Source: Paenibacillus zeirhizosphaerae (lineage in GTDB: Bacteria; Bacillota; Bacilli; Paenibacillales; Paenibacillaceae). From it: DNA of 64,000 nucleotides. The position numbers and the translations under genes were made by a program. Shown here one piece after another: positions 45,003-54,322 of this stretch; within the stretch, counting starts at the first letter, position 1; each line of letters opens with the position of its first letter. The notes under the pieces are model-generated. The model had not been told where the DNA came from. It did not search any database and was given only the letters and a program-made list of their open reading frames with translations. The stretch lies in contig NZ_JAPCKK010000034.1 in assembly GCF_030705605.1 (NCBI RefSeq), positions 206,335-270,334 of the forward strand. The letters run 5' to 3'.

Positions 45003-46745
45003 TTATACTTTCTCAGTAAAAGAAGGGAGACGCTGAGCGATTTTTTGCTTAATCCCGCACACACTATCAATCTGGCGGGCGTACCGGCTGACGGTGGATA
45101 CTGATATCCCGTACCGGCCGGCAATCTCCCTGTAGGTTGCCTGTTTACGATGCATTTTGGCCGTCAAATACTCCAGCGCCGCCGCCCAGCCATCCACATG
45201 CTGAATGGTAAAGCCCTCCGTGCCGATCCGCTCCAGATACTCCAGCCACAGCTCTCTCAGATCATGATGCTGAGCGATATCATAACGCTTGCCCATCATA
45301 GAAAATGCTTTATCCAGCACGGCTTGCATCTGCGGATCGGCAGCAGCCGCTCTCAACTCCACGTATTGTTCTGCCGTCGGTACGGCAGGCATGGTTACAA
45401 GCACGTCCGCCTGTTGACCGTCCATCCTCCGCAAAACCGCTCTCGCCTGTTCCCTCAAGCCCGGATTCTGCGTCAGGTCGACAATGAACAGTCCGAGCGC
45501 TTCCCGCACTTCTTCGTCACCAATCAGCGCCAGGGCTTGAATGACCTGGGTTTTCGTGGCATCGTCTCCGTGACGGAGCGCCCAGAAGAACGAAGACCGG
45601 ACAAGCGGGTCCTTCTTCATTTCTTCCGGCACACTGCGACTCCCGTATTTCTCCCACAGCTTGAATTGCTCATTAAAGGGCAAATGATAGTGATAGCTAA
45701 GCTTCTCCATCAACTGGCCCTTACGGCTGAGCTCATCCAGCCGGGACAAATAAAATCGCGGTGTCTCCGAGACTGGGTCGAGCTTCTTCACATACTGCCA
45801 CAGCCGCTTCGCCTCAGCGTACCGTCCCGTGTTGCTGGCGGCTACGGCCGCATAGTGATACAAGGACGCATCCTCCTTGTTCTCGCTGTCCTTCAACAAC
45901 CGGTGAAAATGCTTGTAGGCCTCCTCATGGCGCCCCATGATGCCCATCGTCGTCCCCAGCTTGAATACCTGATCCTGTTGGAAAGGTACGATAACCGCCA
46001 GGCTAGCCATCAGTTCATCCAGATGCGGGCCGCCGCCCTCATTTTGGTAAAAAATAGCCAAATTGCAGAGGGCATGCAGGTTGCCCGGTTCGTCCTGCAA
46101 TACCTGCATGATGGTCTCCTTCGCCTTCTCGAACATCCCCATGTAATAATAGGAAAGAGCCAGGTTGTTGCGGGCAGCCAGCAGCTCGGGCTGGTCGCCT
46201 GAAATCTGCTCCAATAGCTTTGCGGCCTGTGCGAACTTGCCTTCTTCAAGAAGCATGCGGGCCTGATCATGCTCGACCGCTCCCTGCCGCGCCTTGATGC
46301 GGTTCAGCTTGGTTGGGCGGTCCAGCTCATAATAGAGCAGCTCCATCATATCTTCCGCTTCCTCCAGAAAATGGCCTTCCTCATCTTCTTCAAGGTAGGT
46401 TACAAGCGCCTTCTCGGCCGCCTCGAACTGTTCCATGTTGGCATAGTTATTAGCCATATAGAAATAGCATTCCGTCATCGACGGCTTGACATTCTTCAGA
46501 ACGGATTCCAAGATATCATTGGACCCTTGGTAATCCCCCATCTCAGATAATATACCCGCCAAATTGCAATGATTCACAGGATTATCCGGTTCATATTCCA
46601 CAGCCTTGCGAAAATATTTCAATGCCTTGTCATAATGATTGCGATCCAGCGAGCGGACGGCTCTCTCAAAGAAAAAAGACGCGTCAAGACGCAGGGCAAT
46701 AATATTGGGGCGAGTGTCCGTAACCCGCAGGTTTTTGCCTTTCAT
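45003..46745 (-). CDS. TPR-repeat protein (YvcD-like) with C-terminal helix-turn-helix
   Basis: 580 residues. About six tetratricopeptide units (e.g. DKALKYFRKAVEYEPDNPVNHCNLAGILSEMGDYQGSNDIL, MFEKAKETIMQVLQDEPGNLHALCNLAIFYQ) cover about 25-345. The C-terminal 100 residues hold a helix-turn-helix (ATYREIAGRYGISVSTVSRYARQIDSV). Located before trxB as yvcD in Bacillus. Function unknown; the mixture of TPR and HTH suggests a DNA-binding regulator that receives protein partners. Confidence 0.85.
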   Translation of the reverse strand: MKGKNLRVTDTRPNIIALRLDASFFFERAVRSLDRNHYDKALKYFRKAVEYEPDNPVNHCNLAGILSEMGDYQGSNDILESVLKNVKPSMTECYFYMANNYANMEQFEAAEKALVTYLEEDEEGHFLEEAEDMMELLYYELDRPTKLNRIKARQGAVEHDQARMLLEEGKFAQAAKLLEQISGDQPELLAARNNLALSYYYMGMFEKAKETIMQVLQDEPGNLHALCNLAIFYQNEGGGPHLDELMASLAVIVPFQQDQVFKLGTTMGIMGRHEEAYKHFHRLLKDSENKEDASLYHYAAVAASNTGRYAEAKRLWQYVKKLDPVSETPRFYLSRLDELSRKGQLMEKLSYHYHLPFNEQFKLWEKYGSRSVPEEMKKDPLVRSSFFWALRHGDDATKTQVIQALALIGDEEVREALGLFIVDLTQNPGLREQARAVLRRMDGQQADVLVTMPAVPTAEQYVELRAAAADPQMQAVLDKAFSMMGKRYDIAQHHDLRELWLEYLERIGTEGFTIQHVDGWAAALEYLTAKMHRKQATYREIAGRYGISVSTVSRYARQIDSVCGIKQKIAQRLPSFTEKV

Positions 46746-46879
46746 AACAACAAAGGCACCTCCTTTAACTTCCTATTGAACCCATACATTATAACATAAG
46801 TTTCAACCCCTGCTCATCCATTTAAAAAGCTTGTTTTCAGCAAATTAACCCACTCCGTTTCATTCAACCGCAACTCAAA

Positions 46880-46903
46880 GACGCAGGCTTATATGCCTGC
46901 GTC
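46880..46903 (-). terminator. prs terminator that includes the stop codon
   Basis: GACGCAGGC/GCCTGCGTC stem; the prs TAA stop lies at the edge of its loop, so the 5' arm is coding. Minus-strand tail TTTGAGTT. Confidence 0.7.
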
Positions 46904-47836
46904 CCTGAATAAAGTTGCGATAGATCCGCCCTCCACAATGATACGAACAGCGCGGGCGAGCATCGGTGCGACGGAAAGCACCGTAAGGCCGGCCGGAACC
47001 TGGGCTGGCAGTTGGATGGAATCGGTGATGACAATCTCACGGATATAAGGATGCTTCAGCTTCTCCAACGCGGAGCCGGAGAACAAGCCATGGGTTGCGC
47101 ATACGATCGCTTCTGCTGCCCCTTTTTCCTTCAGCCCCTCGACCACATTAATAATAGTGGAACCGGTATCAATTAAATCTTCAATAATAATTGGCGTTCT
47201 GCCCTCCACATCGCCTATAACATGTGTAATGACAGATTCGTTGTGGGCTGGTCTTTTCTTAATCATGATGGAAAAAGGCGAGTCCATACGGTTCGCCAGC
47301 TTCTCCGCCATGGATGCCCTGCCCGCGTCCGGTGATACGATGACAGGCTTCTCGATGCTGCGCGTGCGCAGATATTCGCTGATCAGATCCAGCGCAGTCA
47401 AGTGATCCACCGGAATATTGAAAAAGCCCTGAATAGCCGCTGCGTGCAGATCCAGCGCGACCACACGTGAAGCTCCGACCGTTGTCAGCACATCAGCCAG
47501 CATTTTAGCGGAAATCGGTTCGCGAGGTGCCGACTTGCGCTCCTGGCGGGCATAACCGTAATAGGGAATAATAATATTGATGGTACGTGCCGATGCACGT
47601 TTGGCTGCATCGATCATTACCAGCAACTCTACGAACAATTCATTGATGGGGTGAGCCAAGGACTGCACAAGAAAAACGTCACAATTCCGAATGCTCTCCT
47701 CATAATGCACATAGACCTCACCGCTTTTGAAACGGGACAGCTTGATACGGCCCAGCTCTACTCCAAGCTGATCACACATGTTGCGGGCAAGCAGCGGATT
47801 CGAAGACCCGGAAAAAATACGCAAAGACTGTTGCAT
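46889..47836 (-). CDS. Ribose-phosphate pyrophosphokinase (second-type Prs)
   Basis: 315 residues. PRPP synthetase features: FSGSSNPLLARNMCDQLG, IPYYGYARQERKSAPREPISAKMLADVL, DLHAAAIQGFFNIPVDHL and the PRPP loop IIEDLIDTGSTI. It differs from the canonical enzyme (DLHAAA instead of DLHAPQ, APREP instead of AREP), so it is likely an extra paralogue beside the usual gcaD/purR-linked prs. PRPP is the substrate of HisG, so its place behind the his operon is sensible. Terminated within its own stop codon region. Confidence 0.88.
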   Translation of the reverse strand: MQQSLRIFSGSSNPLLARNMCDQLGVELGRIKLSRFKSGEVYVHYEESIRNCDVFLVQSLAHPINELFVELLVMIDAAKRASARTINIIIPYYGYARQERKSAPREPISAKMLADVLTTVGASRVVALDLHAAAIQGFFNIPVDHLTALDLISEYLRTRSIEKPVIVSPDAGRASMAEKLANRMDSPFSIMIKKRPAHNESVITHVIGDVEGRTPIIIEDLIDTGSTIINVVEGLKEKGAAEAIVCATHGLFSGSALEKLKHPYIREIVITDSIQLPAQVPAGLTVLSVAPMLARAVRIIVEGGSIATLFRDAGI

Positions 47837-47942
47837 CGCTTTCCCCCTTCGGCACCTTTACGGTCTCCAACGTTCTAAACCAAGCGCTATTGTTCGTATG
47901 GTTTGTTATTTATTATACCTTTCCTTGCCTGTATATGAAAAT

Positions 47943-47970
47943 AGCCAGCCATGCATAGAAACGGCCAGCT
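47943..47970 (-). terminator. Terminator of the histidine operon
   Basis: AGCTGGCC/GGCTGGCT stem (two G-U pairs) with ATTTTC on the minus strand, just past hisJ. Confidence 0.55.
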
Positions 47971-47980
47971 TAAATGGATA

Positions 47981-48805
47981 TTATACCGTTAATTTGACGC
48001 TTGCACGCTCTCGTCCTTCAAACACAGCCAGCTCACGGAAGCCGACTTCATACAGCAGCTCGCGGGCCTGCTCCAGATGCTCTGACAGCTTTTCCGGCTG
48101 ATGCGCGTCAGAACCCACGGTTACAGGGATACCGAGACGGTACGCTTCTTCGAGCATACGCAGGCTCGGGAACATTTCCGCGCATGGCTTGGACAGGCCG
48201 GAGGCGTTCAGCTCCATGGCGCGGCCGCTGCGGGCCACAGCCGCCAAGGCGTCAGCTTCCAGCATGCGTAGCTCTGCCTCCTGTTCCGGAGCAGGCTTGT
48301 GCCCAAATCTTTTAATCACATCCAAATGCCCCATAATATCGTAAAAGCCGGTGGCGGCGGCTTTGGCTACGGCCTCATAGTATGTACGGTATACGCTCAG
48401 CACATCCTTGCCTTCCCAATGATGCACCTGACGAAAATCCGTCACATCCCATTCGCCCAGAAAATGCACCGAGCCGATGATATAGTCCCACGGATAAGCC
48501 GCAACAATATCCCCAATCTGCTGTTCCCAGCCCTCGATGTAGTCTCCTTCCAGACCGATGCGGATATCAATCTGACCGCGGTACCGCTCCTTCAGCTTCA
48601 GGCATTCTTCCACATAACGCGGGAGCTCCTCCATCGCCATGGCCATCTCGGGATAATAGTCAGCCGGATTGACATGCAGAAGCGGCATATGGTCAGACAG
48701 GCCCAACTGATCCAGCCCAAGCCGGATTCCCTGCTGAACATATTCCTCAAGACTGCCGGACGCATGTCCGCAGCGGGCATGGTGCGTGTGGTAATCAATA
48801 TGCAT
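47981..48805 (-). CDS. hisJ: Histidinol-phosphatase, PHP type
   Basis: 274 residues. PHP metal motifs HIDYHTHHARCGHA, GLSDHMPL, IIGSVHFLGEWDV, MGHLDVIKRFG and VGSDAHQPEKL. Removes phosphate from L-histidinol phosphate. It is the last gene of the his operon, 39 bases after hisI(E). Compare the unrelated secreted PHP gene at 1-3354. Confidence 0.93.
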   Translation of the reverse strand: MHIDYHTHHARCGHASGSLEEYVQQGIRLGLDQLGLSDHMPLLHVNPADYYPEMAMAMEELPRYVEECLKLKERYRGQIDIRIGLEGDYIEGWEQQIGDIVAAYPWDYIIGSVHFLGEWDVTDFRQVHHWEGKDVLSVYRTYYEAVAKAAATGFYDIMGHLDVIKRFGHKPAPEQEAELRMLEADALAAVARSGRAMELNASGLSKPCAEMFPSLRMLEEAYRLGIPVTVGSDAHQPEKLSEHLEQARELLYEVGFRELAVFEGRERASVKLTV

Positions 48806-48844
48806 ACACGTTGCTCCTCTGCAAAAATGATGGAAAACCTGCCA

Positions 48845-49540
48845 CTAATCCCTGCGCGGCCGTTCATGCCTACGGCTTAGCTCGGCCATGATGTCGTCAA
48901 GCGGCAGCTTCCGCTCCTGCAGCAGCACCAGCAGATGGTAGATCAGATCGCTGACCTCAAGCCGCAGCTCATCATTATCTTTATTTTTGGCGGCAATAAT
49001 GGTTTCGGAAGCCTCTTCCCCAACTTTTTTCAGAATTTTATCAACGCCCTTGTCAAACAGATACGTCGTATATGCTCCCTCCGGACGGGTCCGCTCACGC
49101 TCTGCGATCACCGCCTCCAGCTCCGCCAGCACCGCGAACCGCCCGTTGTGAGAGTCTGCCGCCTTTTTCAGCGCCTGATCGGTACCAACAGCAATATCAC
49201 GGTAAAAGCAAGTCTCTTCTCCCGTATGGCAGGCAGGTCCCTGCGGATTCACCTGAACTACCAGACTGTCTCCGTCACAATCCAGGCTCATCCGAACGAT
49301 CTGCTGCGTATTGCCGGAAGTGGCCCCCTTGTTCCACAGCTCCTGTCTGGAGCGGGACCAGAACCAGGTTTGTCCGGTTGCCAGAGACCGCTTTAGCGAT
49401 TCCTCATTCATATAAGCCAGCGTCAGCACCTGTCCCGTGGCCGCATGCTGCACAATTGCCGGCACCAGCCCCAAGCTGTCCCAACGGATATTTTCAAGAA
49501 GCTGCTCCAGCGAAAGCTCCTGCTGTATCTCGTCACTCAT
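48845..49540 (-). CDS. hisI: Bifunctional phosphoribosyl-AMP cyclohydrolase / phosphoribosyl-ATP pyrophosphatase
   Basis: 231 residues, fused HisIE. N-terminal cyclohydrolase (LTLAYMNEESLKRSLATGQTWFWSRSRQELWNKGATSGN, CDGDSLVVQVNPQGPACHTGEETCFY) is followed by the helical pyrophosphatase (FDKGVDKILKKVGEEASETIIAAKNKDNDELRLEVSDLIYHLLVLL). Steps 2 and 3 of histidine synthesis. Starts inside the end of hisF (4-base overlap). Confidence 0.96.
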   Translation of the reverse strand: MSDEIQQELSLEQLLENIRWDSLGLVPAIVQHAATGQVLTLAYMNEESLKRSLATGQTWFWSRSRQELWNKGATSGNTQQIVRMSLDCDGDSLVVQVNPQGPACHTGEETCFYRDIAVGTDQALKKAADSHNGRFAVLAELEAVIAERERTRPEGAYTTYLFDKGVDKILKKVGEEASETIIAAKNKDNDELRLEVSDLIYHLLVLLQERKLPLDDIMAELSRRHERPRRD

Positions 49541-50295
49541 CGTATCTCCACTCCTCTGTCCTTCAAATCACGCTTCAATTCAGGAATCGCGATTTCTTTG
49601 TAATGAAAGATGGTTGCAGCCAGGCCCGCATCCGCTTTCCCTTCGGTAAACACATCATAGAAATGCTCCTTCCGCCCCGCTCCACCGGATGCGATAACCG
49701 GGATGCCGACCACATCTACAATGGCGGAGGTAAGCTGCAGATCAAAACCGTCCTTCGTTCCGTCCGCATCCATACTGGTGAGCAAAATCTCTCCGGCCCC
49801 CAGCCGCTCCGCATCCTTGGCCCAGGCCAGCGCGCGGATACCGGAAGGAGTTCTGCCGCCGTGGGTGTACACTTCCCACTCGCCCCACGCCTTGTTATAT
49901 TTTGCGTCAATGGCTACAACGACGCATTGGGAGCCGAAGCTGCGCGCCCCGTCCGTAATCAACTGCGGATTGAGGACAGCCGCCGTGTTCATGCCAATCT
50001 TGTCGGCACCTGCCCGCAAAATCCGTTTCATATCATCCACACGGGAGATTCCTCCACCCACCGTGAACGGAATCGTAATCTCTCCGGCGGTTTGACGAAC
50101 GACCTCTTCCATGGTCGCCCGGCCTTCGACGGACGCCGAGATATCCAGAAACACAATCTCGTCGGCGCCTTCACGATCATACAGAGCAGCCAGCTCCACA
50201 GGATCGCCCGCATCGCGCAGATTCACAAAATTCACACCTTTAACCACCCGTCCATCCTTCACGTCCAGACACGGTATAATCCGTTTCGCCAGCAT
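49537..50295 (-). CDS. hisF: Imidazole glycerol phosphate synthase cyclase subunit
   Basis: 252 residues; TIM barrel with catalytic Asp in IPCLDVKDGRVVKGVNF and VVVAIDAKYN...THGGR, TSMDADGTKDGFD and ASGGAGRKEH. Takes ammonia from HisH and closes the imidazole ring. 26 bases after hisA. Confidence 0.97.
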   Translation of the reverse strand: MLAKRIIPCLDVKDGRVVKGVNFVNLRDAGDPVELAALYDREGADEIVFLDISASVEGRATMEEVVRQTAGEITIPFTVGGGISRVDDMKRILRAGADKIGMNTAAVLNPQLITDGARSFGSQCVVVAIDAKYNKAWGEWEVYTHGGRTPSGIRALAWAKDAERLGAGEILLTSMDADGTKDGFDLQLTSAIVDVVGIPVIASGGAGRKEHFYDVFTEGKADAGLAATIFHYKEIAIPELKRDLKDRGVEIR

Positions 50296-50321
50296 CGCTG
50301 AGCCACCCCTCCCTGTTCAAA

Positions 50322-51059
50322 TTAACGGGCTGCCGCCGCTATGACGCTAACCGCCTCCTGCAGGTTGATGCTGCCTGTATACAGCGCCTTGCCCACAATC
50401 GCCCCGCCGATGCCTTCCTGCGCATGAGCAGACAGCTTCAGCAGGTCATCCATCACGCTGACTCCTCCTGATGCAATGACCGTGCGGCCACTCGTTTTTG
50501 CAAGGGAACGGATCGCCTCCACATTTGGCCCCTGCATCATGCCGTCCCTCGATATATCCGTGAAAATGAAGGTTTCCGCCCCCTTAGCGGCGAGCTCAAG
50601 CGCGAGCTCTTCTGCTTTCACCTCCGAGGTTTCCAGCCAACCCCTGGTCGCCACATACCCATTGCGGGCATCCAGCCCGATCGCAACACAGTCTCCGTAC
50701 GCCCCGAGCACCTCTTCCGTGAATGCCCGGTCCTCGATCGCGGCTGTACCAAGGATGACGCGGCTTACCCCCAGGGACAGCAGCCGTTCCACATCGCTGC
50801 GTGTGCGCAAGCCGCCGCCCACTTGGACAGGAACTCCGACCGCTGCAGCAATTTCCCCAATAAGCTTATCGTTGACCGGATGCCCGGCCTTGGCACCATC
50901 CAGATCCACCAAGTGGATGTAGGCTCCACCAAGCCGCTCCCATTCACGCGCAACTTCAAGCGGGTTATCGTTATAGACCGTTTCACGGTTGTAATCTCCC
51001 TGGATCAGCCGCACACACTTACCGTCCCGTATATCAATGGCAGGATAGATCGTAAACAT
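50322..51059 (-). CDS. hisA: ProFAR isomerase
   Basis: 245 residues. TIM barrel: IYPAIDIRDGKCVRLIQGDY, VQVGGGLRTRSDVERLL, GLDARNGYVATRGW, FTDISRDGMMQGPN, ASGGVSVMDDL. Amadori isomerisation in histidine synthesis. Follows hisH by 32 bases. Confidence 0.97.
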   Translation of the reverse strand: MFTIYPAIDIRDGKCVRLIQGDYNRETVYNDNPLEVAREWERLGGAYIHLVDLDGAKAGHPVNDKLIGEIAAAVGVPVQVGGGLRTRSDVERLLSLGVSRVILGTAAIEDRAFTEEVLGAYGDCVAIGLDARNGYVATRGWLETSEVKAEELALELAAKGAETFIFTDISRDGMMQGPNVEAIRSLAKTSGRTVIASGGVSVMDDLLKLSAHAQEGIGGAIVGKALYTGSINLQEAVSVIAAAAR

Positions 51060-51091
51060 GATTGCCTCCTTATATGCTGTAATAAGCGGTA

Positions 51092-51736
51092 TTATGAGTT
51101 CTGCTCTTCTTGTATCCGTACAGCCCCCGTCAATGCCAGAAAATTGCCAAGCAGCTTCATGCCCAATTGGCCGCTCTTCTCGGGGTGAAACTGCATGCCA
51201 AATACCGGACCTCTACCGACAATCGCCGTGACCGGACCGCCGTAATCCGTTACCGCCAGCAGATCGGAGGCCTGTTCCGTCTTGGCGTGATAAGAATGGA
51301 CAAAATAGACATGACCCTCTTCGAGTCCCGCGAACAGCGGATGATCCTCCTGTGAGAAAAAGAGCCGGTTCCAGCCCATGTGTGGCACCTTCAAGCCCGC
51401 AGCGGAAGGGAAGCGAACGACGGCTCCCTGTAGAATATCGAGCCCTTCATGCTCGCCATATTCCTCTCCGATCGTGAATAGTAGCTGCATGCCGAGACAT
51501 ACGCCCAGCAGCGGCTGCCCTGCGGCTGCCGCGTCCTTGACGACATGGTCAAGACCGCCGCGCCGCAGATGCTCCATCGCATCACCGAAGGCGCCGACAC
51601 CTGGCAGGATCACACCGTCAGCGCTCCGGATTTCACGCTCATCACTCGTGACCAGCGCCTCATATCCGAGACGCTCCACCGCCTTGCTGACACTGTGCAG
51701 ATTACCCCTGCCGTAATCCACAATCGCAATCGCCAT
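51092..51736 (-). CDS. hisH: Imidazole glycerol phosphate synthase glutaminase subunit
   Basis: 214 residues. Class I glutamine amidotransferase: oxyanion loop PGVGAFGDAMEHL, nucleophile in GVCLGMQLLF, and VHSYHA and FGMQFHPEKSG supply the His and Glu. Delivers ammonia to HisF. Starts three bases after hisB. Confidence 0.97.
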   Translation of the reverse strand: MAIAIVDYGRGNLHSVSKAVERLGYEALVTSDEREIRSADGVILPGVGAFGDAMEHLRRGGLDHVVKDAAAAGQPLLGVCLGMQLLFTIGEEYGEHEGLDILQGAVVRFPSAAGLKVPHMGWNRLFFSQEDHPLFAGLEEGHVYFVHSYHAKTEQASDLLAVTDYGGPVTAIVGRGPVFGMQFHPEKSGQLGMKLLGNFLALTGAVRIQEEQNS

Positions 51737-51739
51737 GAA

Positions 51740-52348
51740 TTACAGCACCCCTTTCGTAGAAGGCACTCCTGTCACACGAGGATCAATGCTAGTCGCCTCG
51801 TCAAGGGCGCGGCCGAGCGCTTTGAATATCGCCTCGATCATATGGTGGGTGTTCTGACCGTAATGAACGATGACATGCAGCGTCATCCGTCCTTCCAGCG
51901 CGAGCTTCCACAGAAATTCATGCACCAGCTCGGTCGAGAAGCTGCCCACCTGCTGGGAAGGATACTGTGCACGGTATTCAAAATGCGGACGGTTGCTCAG
52001 GTCAATGACGACCTGCGCCAACGCTTCATCCATGGGCACAAAGACGCTGGCGTACCGTTTGATGCCTTTTTTGTCGCCCAAGGCTTGCAGCAGCGTCTGT
52101 CCCAGACAGATACCGATATCCTCCACGGTGTGATGATCATCGATCTCGATATCTCCTTTGGCGTCCACCTTCAGGTCGAATTGGCCGTGCTTGGCGAACA
52201 GGTCGAGCATATGATTCAGAAAAGGCACATCCGTTTCGATCTCCGACTTCCCTGTTCCGTCCACCGCAAATGCAAGCTGGATGTCTGTTTCGTTCGTCCT
52301 GCGGCTGACCTCCGCCGAGCGTGCCTGTCCGTGATCTCTGTTGTTCAT
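51740..52348 (-). CDS. hisB: Imidazoleglycerol-phosphate dehydratase
   Basis: 202 residues, monofunctional. Metal-site motifs FLNHMLDLFAKHGQFD and DHHTVEDIGICLGQ, HFEYRAQYP, LHVIVHYGQNTHHMIEAIFKALGRAL. Three bases after hisD. Confidence 0.97.
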   Translation of the reverse strand: MNNRDHGQARSAEVSRRTNETDIQLAFAVDGTGKSEIETDVPFLNHMLDLFAKHGQFDLKVDAKGDIEIDDHHTVEDIGICLGQTLLQALGDKKGIKRYASVFVPMDEALAQVVIDLSNRPHFEYRAQYPSQQVGSFSTELVHEFLWKLALEGRMTLHVIVHYGQNTHHMIEAIFKALGRALDEATSIDPRVTGVPSTKGVL

Positions 52349-52351
52349 CCC

Positions 52352-53644
52352 TTATTCCGCCTCTCCCTCGTTTTTCAGCCTGACCTCGATCGCCCGCGCA
52401 TGACCTTCCAGGCCTTCATGACGGGCCAGCTCCATGATCGCCGCGCCATTTTTGAAAAGGGCCTCCTTGCTGTAATAAATCATGCTGGATTTCTTAATAA
52501 AATCGTCCACATCCACCGGCGAAGAGAATCTCGCTGTACCGTTCGTCGGGATGATATGATTCGGTCCGGCAAAATAATCACCTACCGGCTCCGAGCTGTA
52601 CGCCCCCAGGAAGATGGCGCCCGCATTTTCAACCAGACCCGCATAAGCCATCGGATTCTCCACCATCAGCTCCAGATGCTCTGGAGCGAGCCGATTGACG
52701 ACCTCAATGCCCTCCTCCAGCGTTTCCGTCACAATAATGGCTCCATACTGTTCGATGGAGGCCGACGCAATCTCCCTGCGCGGCAATTCGGCAAGCTGCT
52801 TCCGTACCTCCTCGGCTGCAGCCTCCGCCAGAGGGCGCGAAGGAGTAATCAGTATGGCTGAAGCCATTTCGTCATGCTCCGCCTGGGAAAGCAGGTCGGC
52901 CGCCACATAAGCCGGATTGGCCGTGTCGTCCGCGAGCACGACAATTTCGCTTGGGCCCGCGATGCTGTCAATATCGACAACGCCATATACCTCTTTCTTG
53001 GCGAGTGCCACATAAATATTGCCCGGACCGCATACTTTATCGACCGGCTTGATGGTCTCCGTCCCGTAGGCCAATGCCGCAATCGCTTGTGCACCGCCGA
53101 TCCGGTAGGCCTCCGTTACCCCCGCTTCGGCCGCAGCCACAAGGGTATAGGGGTCGATTCCGGCCTTGCCGCCCGTTGCTGGCGGAGTAACCATGACGAT
53201 CTCAGGAACGCCAGCAACCTGGGCTGGGATGACATTCATCAGCACCGAGGAAGGATAAGCGGCTTTACCGCCAGGAACATATACACCGACACGTTGAAGC
53301 GGGCGGATGATCTGGCCAAGCACACTTCCATCCTCCTGCAGATCCATCCAGGAAGCGCGTCTTTGCTTCATATGAAATTCCCGGATATTGACCGCTGCAG
53401 CGCGAATCGCCTCCAGAAAGGACGGCTCAACCTGACTATAAGCCGCCTGCAGCTCATCCGGGGTAATGCGCAAATCCTGTGGCGACAGTTTCACCCTATC
53501 GAAGGCTTCCGTATAACGAAGCAGCGCAGTGTCACCCTCGGTTCGTATACCGCGAATAATATCTTTAACGGCCTGATTCTGTTCTGCGGTTCCGTAATCA
53601 ACCTCTCGCTGAAGCCGGAAATCACGCGCGGATACAATTTTCAT
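52352..53644 (-). CDS. hisD: Histidinol dehydrogenase
   Basis: 430 residues. RVGVYVPGGKAAYPSSVLMNVIPAQVAGV, KVCGPGNIYVALAKKEV, DSIAGPSEIVVLADDTANPAYVAADLLSQAEHDE and LAPEHLELMVEN mark the zinc and NAD sites. Oxidises L-histidinol to histidine. Overlaps hisG by 4 bases. Confidence 0.97.
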   Translation of the reverse strand: MKIVSARDFRLQREVDYGTAEQNQAVKDIIRGIRTEGDTALLRYTEAFDRVKLSPQDLRITPDELQAAYSQVEPSFLEAIRAAAVNIREFHMKQRRASWMDLQEDGSVLGQIIRPLQRVGVYVPGGKAAYPSSVLMNVIPAQVAGVPEIVMVTPPATGGKAGIDPYTLVAAAEAGVTEAYRIGGAQAIAALAYGTETIKPVDKVCGPGNIYVALAKKEVYGVVDIDSIAGPSEIVVLADDTANPAYVAADLLSQAEHDEMASAILITPSRPLAEAAAEEVRKQLAELPRREIASASIEQYGAIIVTETLEEGIEVVNRLAPEHLELMVENPMAYAGLVENAGAIFLGAYSSEPVGDYFAGPNHIIPTNGTARFSSPVDVDDFIKKSSMIYYSKEALFKNGAAIMELARHEGLEGHARAIEVRLKNEGEAE

Positions 53645-54300
53645 GCTCTGCTCCCTCCCTGCTGCTGAACGGCCTTGCCCGGAATGACATGCTGAAGCCG
53701 GTCACACAGCTCCTGAATCGCCGTGTTTTTCATACGGTAGCTGACCCGGTTAGCAATCAGCCTGCTTGTAATATCCAAAATACGGGTCTGCTCGATCAGT
53801 CCATTCTCCCGCAGCGTCTGTCCGGTCTCGACCATATCCACGATACGGTCCGCAAGACCGATCAGCGGAGCCAGCTCTATCGATCCGTTCAGCTTGATCA
53901 CCTCAACCTGCTGGCCCTGCTCCCTGAAGTATTGGGACGCTACACGCGGATACTTCGTCGCCACGCGCTGATGAATCCCCGGCTGCCAATCCGGCAGTCC
54001 GATCACAGACATGCGGCAGCGGGCAATCTCAAGATCCAGCAGTTCATACACATCCTTGCTCTCTTCCAGCAGCACATCCTTACCCACAATACCGATATCC
54101 GCCGCCCCGTATTCCACATAGGTTGGGACATCGACGGGTTTGGCCATAATAAATTCCATGCCCAGCTCCGGCAAGGGAATGACCAGCTTGCGCGTGTCAT
54201 CCACATCGGGCGGGATCGGCACACCCGCTTCGCGCAGCAATTTGGATGCCTGCTTATAGATACGCCCTTTGGGCATCGCCACCTTCAGCCTGTCTGTCAT
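53641..54300 (-). CDS. hisG: ATP phosphoribosyltransferase catalytic subunit, short form
   Basis: 219 residues from ATG 54300 (GGAGGA seven bases upstream); the open frame to 54492 overlaps the end of hisZ and is not needed. VAMPKGRIYKQASKLLREAG, AADIGIVGKDVLLEE, RVATKYPRVASQYF, ELAPLIGLADRIVDMVETGQTLRENGL. The short form lacks the regulatory domain and needs HisZ, which is encoded next to it. Step 1 of histidine synthesis. Confidence 0.96.
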   Translation of the reverse strand: MTDRLKVAMPKGRIYKQASKLLREAGVPIPPDVDDTRKLVIPLPELGMEFIMAKPVDVPTYVEYGAADIGIVGKDVLLEESKDVYELLDLEIARCRMSVIGLPDWQPGIHQRVATKYPRVASQYFREQGQQVEVIKLNGSIELAPLIGLADRIVDMVETGQTLRENGLIEQTRILDITSRLIANRVSYRMKNTAIQELCDRLQHVIPGKAVQQQGGSRA

Positions 54301-54322
54301 GACGAGATCCTCCTCTATCCTG

